From Circinella minor (taxonomy: Eukaryota > Mucoromycota > Mucoromycetes > Mucorales > Lichtheimiaceae), in contig JAEPRB010000098.1 in the NCBI GenBank assembly GCA_016758965.1, forward strand, positions 62,001 to 126,000: 64,000 nt of DNA. The letters are read 5' to 3'. Each line of letters begins with the position of its first letter. The first letter of the stretch is position 1. Under the pieces are notes generated by a model. It saw nothing but the letters and a program-made list of their open reading frames with translations. It searched no databases and was not told where the DNA came from. Below are positions 53,013 through 63,810 of this stretch, in pieces. The position numbers were made by a program, and so were the translations under genes.

Positions 53013-54664
53013 CAGGATTTTTCCTAATGATTGGCGAGCCTTTTTTTCTCATGATGGCGGGGCCTTTTTTTTCATTTTGGCGTTGGGGGATTTTTTTGGT
53101 TGATGGTGTAAAATTTTCATGATTGGCAGGAGATGAAAATTATGATGACGCTTGTAATTTTAGGTTGATGGCAGAATTACAAATTTCATGGCAGCTAGGA
53201 ACTGCAATTTTAGTCTTTTAAAGTAATAATAAGTATTGTAAACACATAACAACAAGAGGGTCTTCATCCTCCTTAACGTTTAGGCTTTTGTGTATTTCTT
53301 TGTGAGTTAGAAACACATCGTTTTTTTTAAATAAAAAAAAAAACGCATTAATATATATATGAGGGTTGCATAGAATATCTCTTTAAAAAAATTAAAAAGC
53401 GGAATCTAAGGTTAGGGTTATAAGGAACACCTCATAATGGTTGATTCATCCTATTGGCTATACCTAACTGTTCCATGTAATAAATTTCAAAAATAAAAAA
53501 TAAAAGCAGAAGTCCAACAGCAGAATATAAAGTTAGGGTTATATGAAACACCTCACAATGTCTGATTCATTTCGGTGGCTCTAATCCCACCATAGGATGA
53601 CTCTATCTTGCTGTGGAATGGTTCTAGATGCTAGGTTGTATAGAACGCTTCATAATGTTTGATTCACTTTGCTGGCTATACCTAATTGTTCCATGTAATA
53701 ATTTTAAAAAATAAAAAATAAAAGCAGAAGTCCAACAGCAGAATATAAAGTTAGGGTTATATGAAACACCTCACAATGTCTGATTCATTTCGGTGGCTCT
53801 AATCCCACCATAGGATGACTCTATCTTGCTGTGGAATGGTTCTAGATGCTGGGTTGTACAGAACGCTTCATAATGTTTGATTCACTTTGCTGGCTATACC
53901 TAACTGTTCCATGTAATAAATTTCAAAAATAAAAAATAAAAGCAGAAGTCCAACAGCGGGAATCTAAGACTAGGGTTATATGGGAGATCTCATAATGGTT
54001 GATTCATTTTGATGGCTCTATCCCACTATGAGATGACTCTATCTCACTATGGGATGGTTCTATCTCACTATGGGATGGCTCTAAAGTTTAGGTTGTACGG
54101 AACACCTTAAAAAGTACAGGCAAAATGAGTGTTCTGTACAACCTTAATCTTAGATTCCCCCTGTTGGACTTCTGCTTTTATTTTTTATTTTTGAAATTTA
54201 TTACATGGAACAGTTAGGTATAGCCAATAGGATGAATCAACCATTATGAGGTGTTCCTTATAACCCTAACCTTAGATTCCGCTTTTTAATTTTTTTAAAG
54301 AGATATTCTATGCAACCCTCGTATATATATTAATGCGTTTTTTTTTATTTAAAAAAAACGATGTGTTTCTAACTCACAAAGAAATACACAAAAGCCTAAA
54401 CGTTAAGGAGGATGAAGACCCTCTTGTTGTTATGTGTTTACAATACTTATTATTACTTTAAAAGACTATAATTGCAGTTCCTAGCCGCCATGAAATTTGT
54501 AATTCTGCCATCAACCTAAAATTACAAGCGTCATCGTAATTTTCATCTCCTGCCAATCATGAAAATTACACCGTCAACCAAAAAAATCCCCCAACGCCAA
54601 AATGAAAAAAAAGGCCCCGCCATCATGAGAAAAAAAGACCCGCCAATCATTAGGAAAAATCCTG
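53013..54664. mobile_element. fold-back element with about 510 bp terminal inverted repeats
   Basis: Arms 53011-53520 and 54161-54666 are nearly identical inverted copies, starting CAGGATTTTTCCTAATGATT and flanked by TA (53011-53012, 54665-54666). The 640 base centre is filled by tandem units of about 218 bases. No transposase is present, so it must be mobilised in trans, by TA targeting probably through a Tc1/mariner-type enzyme. Its short terminus is shared with the MITE at 45.5 kb. Few arm mismatches (mostly single bases and homopolymer length) suggest a fairly young insertion. Confidence 0.85.
53506..54110. repeat. 218 bp tandem repeat inside the fold-back element
   Basis: GCAGAAGTCCAACAGC recurs at 53506, 53724 and 53942, exactly 218 bases apart. 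The first two units are almost identical; the third diverges after about 60 bases. Each unit includes a segment also found at the inner end of the inverted arm (GGCTATACCTAA..TTCCATGTAATAA), so the array probably grew by duplication from the arm. Confidence 0.85.
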
Positions 54665-55066
54665 TACAAACCTTGCTTTATCAGTAGATCAAGTATTGGC
54701 AAATATCCAAACAAATCATAATATTAATGTTGGCCAAGTTCCTTGGGGCCATACTCCTTTTCCTATACAGCATGAAAGTGTCCGTGAATTAGAGGAAGCT
54801 TGCCATGCCTTTGGAATAGGACCAGATGAGTGTAACCAATCGTGGGCGGCAAAATGGCTGGTTGGTTACAAATGGGGTTATTTGTACCAATACATAAGAT
54901 TGAAACTATAATATTATGCAGATGATTTTTATAAATACTGACCACGAGAACTACCCTCAAATGTGGATGATGGTGTAGTAGGTATTGATTCGATAATGGC
55001 GTTGCCAATGGCTGAACAACATTGCTTGGATAACGTGATAGTAGAGTCAACATTTGGATATTCGCC

Positions 55067-55692
55067 GGATATCATTAACCATATTTTTTTGGTGCAATTT
55101 GCGCCAATAAGATGTAGCTCACATGCACATTGTGCTCTTGGAGTGTTTTTCCTCTATTATTTTTAAAAGAGGACAAACAAAATAAATAAATAACTAGAAA
55201 ACGTTCATAAATAAATTCATCCATATTATCATACCATTTGTATGTAGGACATATTATTGGAGTTACGCAGTGCGTCCGAGACTTGCGTCCAGAGTGTCAA
55301 GCGGACTTCAACTCAATATGAAATTTCCTAAATGTTCGATTACCCGTGTGTAATGTGGGAAGCCAAAGCAAAAATGTTGTCAAAACATGAATGTTTCTTA
55401 ATAAAAAATAAAGCAAAAGTGTGTTTTCCAACCATTATAATAATAGTTTATTTTTTGTTAAAGTTTGATTGAAGAGGAAACATATAAAAAAAATATAACA
55501 TTAAGAATAGTATCATATATGATAGTTTAAAAAATATCTTAATTGAGGTGATCTACTGGTGAGCAAAAAATAAAAAAAAAAGAACTTCTTGAAATTACTT
55601 CTTTACAATTCGTAGAATCAAAGAACTATGCTAAGCATTTCATGCCAAGATTATAAATCATAAACTAATAGCATATAGTTCTACTCAGTATA
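55067..55692. other. spacer left of the Tc1 element
   Basis: About 625 bases with no supported gene or repeat. Confidence 0.45.
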
Positions 55693-57366
55693 CACTGGCT
55701 CACAAAAGTGTTCATCAATTCTATAATTTTAGCTTTTTACCCTGATATCTCTACAACCAGAAATAATAGAAAGATGTGGCTTATAGTTATCAAATTGCCT
55801 ACATTTCGGCGTTTCAAAAATATAAGAAAAAATCTGGGTTTTAATAATTTTGTGACTTAAAAGTTAGGGGTTAAAGTAAACAATAGTAACGAACACTTTT
55901 GTAAGCACCCTCAAAATTTAACAAAATATTGTCTCTTATTATCTCAAAATGTAAGCGTTTACTTTTATATTTTATATATACATTGTGTAATATTATTACG
56001 TTCAGCAAATATAACTTTTATTGTGTTCATTCTGATTTTGACATTTGCCATTTCAATTAGAATTAGGAATTAGTTAATTCAAATGGCATACTCTAATCCC
56101 ATTAGCAATGACCAACTGAATTCAGTAAAAGTGCTTCTAAAAGGTGGCTACTCTGTTCAATATATTAATAAAAAAGTTGGTGTTAGTATTGGCAAGATTT
56201 CTGAAATAAGAAACTGTTTGGGATTATTACCTACAGTAGCTAAAAAAGGTAGACCAGCTATACTAAAGTCATGTGATATAAACTCTCTTACACGTTCTGT
56301 GGCATCTGGTGTTATTTCTAATGCTGTGGAGGCTACCAAAATGCTCCAAACAGACTTTAATATTAATGTTTGTGCTCAAACAACAAGAAGAGTCCTTCAA
56401 AAGGCAGGTTTTTAAGTAAAAGTTAAGCCAAAGAAGCCAGCTCTTAGTAATGATAATATAAAAAGAGACTTAAATGGGCATATAAACATCGCCATTGGAC
56501 AGTTAAAGACTGGGAGCAAGTTATATGGTCTGATGAGACTAGGGTCAATCGTTTTGGGTCAGATGGCAAGCAATATACCTATATTAAAAAGGGGGCAAGA
56601 CTTCAGAAACATAATATTAATGGAACAAGAAAAAACTGTGGAGGTCGTTTAATGGTCTGGAGCTGTTTTTCTGCTGCTGGTGTTGGCTATTTAGTTGATG
56701 TTGGGGATAAAAATATGTGCAAGGAAGATTATTTAAGTATTTTGCAAGATGACTTGATGGCAAGTATTGAGTATTATAACTTAAACCCTAGTCAAGTAGA
56801 GTTTATGCAAGATAATGATCCTAAGCATACAGCTAAAATAATACAAGAATGGTTACAAAAACAAGATTTCAAGGTTATGGAATGGCCTCCCCAGTCACCT
56901 GACTTGAATCCAATTGAAAATATGTGGGCATTATTAAAAAGAAGACTTTATAATAGCTATAATAAGCCTGCTGCTAATTTAGATGAATTATTTGAACGTT
57001 CATCTAAAATTTGGTATGATATTACAGCTGAAGAGTGCCGAAAATACATATATACAATGCCACGAAGAGTAGAACAAGTTATTCAGCGAAAAGGATTATG
57101 GACAGATTACTAAATAAAAAGTTACTTATTGTTATTTCTAATATTTTTAAGGTGCTCACAAAAGTGTTCATCAATGTATTTATCTTTGTTAACTGCTCTT
57201 GAAATATTTTTTATTTTTTAAGCTCCGCTTTTAATTTAGTTTCAGATTCAATTTTGATTTGTAATTCTTTTGATATAAATTTTATCTTTTTGGTATTAGT
57301 AGTTACTGAGATACAGAAGTAAGAAGACAAAAGTAATGGAGTGACGAACACTTTTGTGAGCCAGTG
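55693..57366. mobile_element. Tc1-type transposon, decayed
   Basis: 1.67 kb with ends CACTGGCTCACAAAAGTGTT in inverted orientation and TA on both sides (55691-55692, 57367-57368). Each end also has an inner copy of the motif in opposite orientation (GAACACTTTTGTAAGCACC at 55891; GGTGCTCACAAAAGTGTTC at 57151), giving two transposase-binding sites about 200 bases apart per end, the IR/DR plan known from several Tc1 elements. It encodes one broken transposase. Confidence 0.9.
56083..57113 (+). pseudogene. Tc1 transposase, one stop and one frameshift
   Basis: The N-terminal part (56083-56412) has a paired-like helix-turn-helix (SVKVLLKGGYSVQYINKKVGVSIG) and a GRPAIL AT-hook-like linker. A TAA follows at 56413-56415, then the frame shifts within the A run at about 56459, where one A appears lost. 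The catalytic part has the DDE residues in IWSDE, FMQDNDPKH and PDLNPIEN, with the second Asp and the Glu at Tc1-like DD34E spacing. The C-terminal end is complete (stop 57113). Two lesions only, so this is a relatively young copy. Confidence 0.9.
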
Positions 57367-57550
57367 TACATGCTAAGCTTTTCAATCCCAAATCAGAACC
57401 GTAAGCTGATGAATAAAAACTATTCTAATAATAAAATAATCTTTGCTCAGCAGCAATGAACTAAAAACTATATAAACGTTGACAATTATTACAACGGCTC
57501 GTAATCCTCCTCTCTATTATTATTTTTTCCCTTTTTTTATTCTATCAATT
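57367..57550. other. 5' flank of the Crypton-type gene
   Basis: Short AT-rich stretch with a pyrimidine-rich block (57506-57545) just before the start codon. Probably the promoter of the recombinase gene. Confidence 0.35.
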
Positions 57551-58912
57551 ATGCCTCAACCACAAAAACAACAACGTCAATGACGTCAAGATAATGCTGG
57601 TTCTTCAGCAAGAATGGAAGATATTCATCAAGCCCAATTGGAACAACAACTGGAAGATGCAGTGATCCACACAAATGAAATAGACAAATCACTACAACCA
57701 AAAGCCACCAAGAGTGCATACAAACCCAAGCAGAAAGAGTTTAAAGAATGGTGTAAAGAAAAAGGTTTTAGTAGAATAACTCGATATCAAGTAACTGGTA
57801 AAAAGTTGAATTTATTTTTACAAGAAAAAGTAAGTATCATTTTTATTTATGCAAAACGTTAATGCAAATCTATTTCATCCAAACTAAATAATTCAACCCA
57901 GGTTCTTGGTAGAGAACGACGCATTCCTGGTAGAAGAAAGAGAAATGCAGAGGAAATGGAAAATGAGGAGCTTTCTGACGGTTCTGATGATTCCGATGGC
58001 AATGGCAATGGCGATCAAGAACTACATCTTGAAAATGATGATGAGGAAGAAATGGATCAAGTTGAAAATTTATCTCCTCAAGAGCAAGAGTCCATTCGTC
58101 TTATTGGGTTTTCAACAATCGATCAGTATGTCAGTGCAATTACTGCTCTTTATAATGAGCAGCTTACAGCAGGTGTCAATGTCATGGAAAATCAACCACG
58201 TATCAATGCTGTAAAAAATTTATTGAAGAATGCAAGGATATTGGATCGACAAAAGAGACGTGATAATTATGAAGATCGTGCTGCAGGAACTATTTTTGAT
58301 GGATATTCGACAACAGAAAAACTTGCTCAAGTTGTCGACTATTTTTTGCGCAAGGATCGAAGTGAGCATTACCGAAATGCAATGATGTTACTATTATCGC
58401 ATCACTGTCTGTTGCGTGGTGAAAATCTTCGTTCCCTCGATTTGCCCGATGCCCAAACTTTATCCTTGGAAGGCGAAGGTGTAACTCCTGATATCGAATG
58501 TCATGCTTTGGTTATATTAATCGACCATGGAAAAACAAACAAATTCGGTAAGCCTCAATACGGTTCTTGTATCCAAAATGACGAGATCAAGACCTGCCCT
58601 TGGATGACGTTAGCATTATACCTATTCCACCGTTGAACCGTTGTACAAGAACCTTTCCCCAATATGACTAAACCTGAATCTTGGTATAATATAAAATTAT
58701 GTAAAGGTGATAACGTTGATAATACAAAGGAAATGCAGCCCAAGGCACATTATGATGCCATTGAAAAAGGGTTCAAGGCCTGTCATATTCGTAGTATGAC
58801 GAAAACGCATGCTGGTCGACAGTCTGGTGCAAAAATGGCTGACATTCGTGGTGCAGGGGAATCTGATATTCGACGTGCTGGACGTTGGACAAATGATGCA
58901 TTGGAGTCAGCA
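57551..58912 (+). pseudogene. Crypton-type tyrosine recombinase (Ndc10/GCR1-like), interrupted
   Basis: Exon 1 is 57551-57829 and exon 2 starts at 57902, same phase. The product has AYKPKQKEFKEWCKEKGF at the start of the core-binding part, an acidic linker, and a catalytic part with the first Arg in HHCLLRGENLRSLDL and the HxxR box in KTHAGRQSGAKMADIRGAG; the GRW segment before the nucleophile is present. The final catalytic Tyr region is cut off by the Mutator-like element at 58913. Two in-frame TGA codons occur, at 57581-57583 and 58634-58636. Domain order matches fungal Crypton recombinases, DNA transposons that move as circles with this enzyme alone. Sequence after the Mutator element (63816 on) encodes YFYLTYLP, which may be the missing C-terminal piece. 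Confidence 0.72.
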
Positions 58913-59885
58913 CAAAATACTTATATGGCCCCGGATTTAAGAGTTGGGGTTTTGTTCTCCCCCCCCTAAAAAATAAAACTGATTAAAAGCCAGACACACG
59001 TCAGCAAAAAGGTGATTTCGTGTTGGACGACAAAAAAAAATACTCAAGTCAGAACCACGATAAGAAAAAAAAGAAGGCTTTCAAAAAGCCAAGTGTCAGC
59101 ATATATAAGATGCTCATTAGCATATAAAAAGAAGGTAAAATAATTGTCAAGCTTTAACAGAGGCGTATATAAAATAATAAGAGTGAATAAAATTAACAGC
59201 ATATTTTTTTTTTGTGGAGGAATACAATTATGAATATCGTATACTGGCTATAATATTATTTGTTCGTTTTTTTCATATATAGATGGTGGAACTTAATTAA
59301 CATTGGTAACCAAATTGTTTAGAATGATCCCTGGTGAGAATGAGTTTAGCAAGATGTAGCCCATGGTCCAATGTAAGGGAAAAAACAAAAGTTAACGGGT
59401 GTGGGTTATTATTTTGGAAAAAAAAAACTTGAAATAGCACAAACGTGGTTGCAAACTTTTTTTTAGCTCATGACGGCCAACACGTTTATTAATTTAGGGA
59501 TGGAAGGAATCAAAAGATCTAATCAATTATTCGCCAATGTTACATCCACAACCGAAATCAGCACATACAACAATTTTATATTATTCACCAACTGCAGCTA
59601 ATATTACCAATACATAAAAACGTGCCCTTTTTTTCGAGCCGAGTTTCAGAACACACCTTTTTACATAAAGTGAGGCAACATAAACCACACGTTCATTTCA
59701 ACAACATCAACAATAATATAACAATTGTCAAACCAACTGAGATTTATATTCCAAAGGACCTAATGCATTTGTCATTGTTATTATTCTTGGAGGTAATATA
59801 AATAAAAATGAGGTTTGATTTATAATATTACGTGGATCAATAGGTGAGATCAATTGATGTTATGATATTAGTTTAGCAGTTATTT
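58913..59885 (+). repeat. MULE left terminal inverted repeat
   Basis: About 970 bases; includes a C7-8 tract near 58960 and ends just before 59886. Mirrors 62837-63810. Confidence 0.9.
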
Positions 59886-60180
59886 TGTATTTTTTGTTTA
59901 TGCATAAAAATAGAAGATCAATTATAATAAATTACAAAATTGATCTGGCTACTGTTGAGCTATTAGTACATATGCTACAGCAATAAACATCTTTATTTTT
60001 AATTTAAAACTTATAAAACTATTTGACACATACATTTATAATGCCATGGGATAAACGTTTGTGTAACTGTAATATATTAAAGAGTTTGAATGTTTCTGTT
60101 TTTTTTTCGCTGATTCTAATTCCAGATCACATTTACATCTACATTTTTTTTAAAAAAAAAACCATTCTTAAATCATTGAA
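59886..60180. promoter_or_regulatory. unique region between left repeat and transposase start
   Basis: About 295 bases between the repeat and the ATG; AT-rich, likely core promoter and 5' leader of the transposase gene. A pyrimidine-rich stretch is at 60096-60125. Confidence 0.4.
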
Positions 60181-62643
60181 ATGAGCAACAATCAAACACG
60201 TTTAGCTTCTTCACCCAACCCAACAATATTATCCCAAGGAACGAATCAAGCTCGGCTTACAGAGTGTAGTGTTCATAACTACAAGGAAGTTATTAAGCAG
60301 CAGCAGCAATTGACTGGTGAATCCTGGGTATATAAGGATAAATACAGTATCAAAAAAAAACATGATCAATTGACCTCCAGAAAGGAAAAAAATTCTCAGG
60401 GACAGGAAGTCATTGTTCTGGATAGTAGCTTGGATAATGATTCCCATGATATAAATGTGGATAGCAATGAAATTGATGGTAAATTGTAATGGATTTAGCT
60501 TGCTGTGGTACCCTATCTGATTATTAATATAATAAATAAAAATTTTATAATATATACAACAGGCCAGCATAGAAATAAGCGTCAACGTAAAGCAAAGATA
60601 GCTTGGAAAATACGTTACGCTTGTCATCGTAAAGCACGCAAACAAGTTTTGACTGACTTGAATGAGGATGATGAATATGATGAAGATGGTATCAAACGTC
60701 GTCCAATCCAAAAACGATCAAAGCATGTTGGTTGCAAGGCAAACTTAATGGTATACTGCTATGAAGAAGATGAAGAAAAAGTTTATTTTCAATATGTTAA
60801 TGAACATACTCTTCATATTCCTGGTAGTATTGAAGACGTTCAATTTTTGCCTATGTCTAATGCATTACATGAACAAATTTTGGAAGAGCTCCGTAAGGGG
60901 TATAATGTTCGTGATGTCAGACAATATTTGCAGCGCGAATATAATGTCCATCCAAATACCACCCGTGATGCTCATATCAATACAATTGATGTGTATAATA
61001 TTTTTGTCAAATATCGCCAAGAATTATGCAGCAGACATACAAATGATTTTAAGTCAATTGAAAAACGGCTCACTGAATTACAACAGAATGGGTACCATGT
61101 TTGGATCGACACTTCAGAAGGCCAAGAACCACAGCAACGACTCACTAGTAATGATTTTGCATTTGGCTTTGCAGCTCCCTGGCAAATCAATTATTTTGAC
61201 CAAGCTCGATTTATTTCATTGGATGCTACTCATGATGTATCTAAGTACAAAGATAGTGTTTTGTATACGATGGTTATCCGTGATTCTGTTGCTGGACGTG
61301 GTGTTCCGATTACATATTTGTTCACAAATGATTTATCATCAAGACCATTGCTTGGTTGGTTCCGCTCATTATCATCCATTGGATTAAATCCACAAAGATT
61401 TACCATTGATCGTAGCTTGCCTGAAGATAACGCTATCATCCACGTCTGGCCATCTTGTTCAATTCAACATTGTGTTTGGCATGTTATGCGTGCATGGATG
61501 CAAAATGTACAATCAAAGGTACATGGATCAATTGGTCGTACGCCAGCTCAAGCAAAGGCACACATCAGACCACATTTAAAGGCACTCATGTATGAAAGAA
61601 ATCGTGAACAATTTCACAATCGCTTAAATACTTTTCTTGCTGAATTTTTGCATTCACAACCCGAGTTCATCTCGTATTTTAAAACATATTATATTGATAT
61701 GTGGGACGGTAAAGCTTGTGAACGGTGGAATGCTAGTTATCAACCTGAAGTTTTTCATGCTATGCAAACAAATAATTTCGTTGAGGTAAATTTGAATATA
61801 CTTTTATATAAACCAGAATGATGCATTTTATTAACTAATACTTTCATAGAGCTGGCATAACCAATTGAAAACTTGCTATTTGAAAAGAAAACGCACACAT
61901 CGTCTTGATGTATTGGTTGAAGTTTTGGTAGAAGAAGTTGCATTTGACATTAAACAAGAAGTCAGCCGTTTGTCAGTAAATGTTGGTCGTATGGGTGCAT
62001 TAGAACGCCGTTTTCGTGTAAATGAAATTAAGGCTGAAAAAGAAAAACGTATGCCATCACCATCCACTATCATTCGCTTGCTTGATGAAGAATATTCGGT
62101 TGAGTCGTTCGCAAACAATACCAACAACACAGCATATAATGTAAGTTATTTCTGATTATTTCCACATTATACTTCCTTCTATCCATCAAAGTATATAGAT
62201 ACTAATATCCATAATAACAGATAAAAACACAAAACAGCCAAATAATTTCGTGTACATGTCCTTACTTTCAACAACACTTTTTTCCATGCAAACACATGTT
62301 TTACATTGAGCTCCATGATCCATCTGTCACTGTTCGACCACAAATAAATACGCAACATACATGGGGAGAGCCTTCTTCTACAACCGCGACTACTATACAA
62401 CAAGAACACCAACCACAAAACGGTTCAAAACAACAGCTTTCTGATGCCATTAATAAGCTTGCATCTAAAACACGAGATTTGAAACGTAGAATTGACAGGA
62501 CGATGATCAACAACAATAACGAAGAAAATATCATCGCTTTACTTCAACAAATCAACAACATGACGGCCAATGTAACCGATCTTAGCAGCAATCTTGATAA
62601 CATCCTCTCTCTCCCTCCAAATACAAATTTCGATACTCAATAG
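60181..62643 (+). CDS. MULE transposase with SWIM zinc finger, intact
   Basis: Four exons (60181-60478, 60563-61785, 61850-62140, 62221-62643) join in frame to 744 residues with no stop or shift. The N-terminal part holds a basic region (KRQRKAKIAWKIRYACHRKARK) and a zinc-type HVGCKANLMVYC. The catalytic core has Asp in FISLDATHDV, Asp in RFTIDRSLP, the C-x2-H stretch SIQHCVWHVMRAW, and Glu in NNFVESWHNQL, the usual third acid of Mutator enzymes. A SWIM finger follows: CTCPYFQQHFFPCKH (CxC...CxH). The tail has a coiled-coil-like KLASKTRDLKRRID segment. The enzyme would act in the nucleus on the long inverted repeats around it. It is the only intact transposase gene in the window. Confidence 0.9.
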
Positions 62644-62836
62644 AGTTAACAATTCCGTTTTTTTATTATCCATTTATATTTTATTTCTTTTTTCCATATC
62701 TATATATTTACACATGAATTATCATTTTTGTTAGATTGTTATTATTAAATTATCATTATTGTAAATTAACAAAATGAATATCATATCCATTTGAAAACCA
62801 AACCATACACTTACCATTATATATATAAACGAGATA

Positions 62837-63810
62837 AAAATAACTGCTAAACTAATATCATAACATCAATTGATCTCACCTATTGATCCACGTAATATTA
62901 TAAATCAAACCTCATTTTTATTTATATTACCTCCAAGAATAATAACAATGACAAATGCATTAGGTCCTTTGGAATATAAATCTCAGTTGGTTTGACAATT
63001 GTTATATTATTGTTGATGTTGTTGAAATGAACGTGTGGTTTATGTTGCCTCACTTTATGTAAAAAGGTGTGTTCTGAAACTCGGCTCGAAAAAAAGGGCA
63101 CGTTTTTATGTATTGGTAATATTAGCTGCAGTTGGTGAATAATATAAAATTGTTGTATGTGCTGATTTCGGTTGTGGATGTAACATTGGCGAATAATTGA
63201 TTAGATCTTTTGATTCCTTCCATCCCTAAATTAATAAACGTGTTGGCCGTCATGAGCTAAAAAAAAGTTTGCAACCACGTTTGTGCTATTTCAAGTTTTT
63301 TTTTTCCAAAATAATAACCCACACCCGTTAACTTTTGTTTTTTCCCTTACATTGGACCATGGGCTACATCTTGCTAAACTCATTCTCACCAGGGATCATT
63401 CTAAACAATTTGGTTACCAATGTTAATTAAGTTCCACCATCTATATATGAAAAAAACGAACAAATAATATTATAGCCAGTATACGATATTCATAATTGTA
63501 TTCCTCCACAAAAAAAAAATATGCTGTTAATTTTATTCACTCTTATTATTTTATATACGCCTCTGTTAAAGCTTGACAATTATTTTACCTTCTTTTTATA
63601 TGCTAATGAGCATCTTATATATGCTGACACTTGGCTTTTTGAAAGTCTTCTTTTTTTTCTTATCCTGGTTCTGACTTGAGTATTTTTTTTTGTCGTCCAA
63701 CACGAAATCACCTTTTTGCTGACGTGTGTCTGGCTTTTAATCAGTTTTATTTTTTAGGGGGGGGAGAACAAAACCCCAACTCTTAAATCCGGGGCCATAT
63801 AAGTATTTTG
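62837..63810 (-). repeat. MULE right terminal inverted repeat
   Basis: Inverted copy of 58913-59885; small differences such as one base in the CAGAACCA(C/G)GATAAG stretch and homopolymer lengths. Confidence 0.9.

Larger units (their letters stand above)
52530..55066 (+). pseudogene. accessory ORF of a TNP2-type element, split by a fold-back insertion
   Basis: Exon 1 (52530-52766) encodes 79 residues with a coiled-coil-like heptad pattern (LTQRVKHIADNFVAINQRLDYV). Exon 2 starts at 52871, has a TGA at 52886-52888, and continues through VRLTMPLLSQLIVDRFF to 53012. There a 1.65 kb element is inserted at TA. The frame resumes at 54667 (NLALSVDQVLANIQTNHN; FGIGPDECNQSWAAKWLVGYKW) and may end near 55066. 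Removing the element and one TA joins DGDDAAALSPLT to NLALSVDQ in the same frame. I do not recognise the protein; its position, divergent from the transposase, suggests the second gene of that element. A role in transposition is inferred only. Confidence 0.6.
58913..63810. mobile_element. Mutator-like (MULE) transposon, apparently complete
   Basis: 4.9 kb with terminal inverted repeats of about 970 bases (58913-59885 and 62837-63810) that differ at only a few bases. Ends start CAAAATACTTATATGG. It carries one spliced gene with MULE DDE and SWIM domains and no disruption. It sits inside the Crypton recombinase ORF. No clear 8-11 base target duplication was found at these borders; AAATACTT occurs at 58915 and 63814 but overlaps the repeat on the left side. 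High arm identity and intact ORF suggest recent arrival. Confidence 0.88.

Noticed and set aside
53398..53970. TTAGGG-containing stretches suggesting telomeric repeats
   Set aside because: The hexamer occurs once per 218-base unit or arm and is not in tandem, so it is part of the fold-back element.
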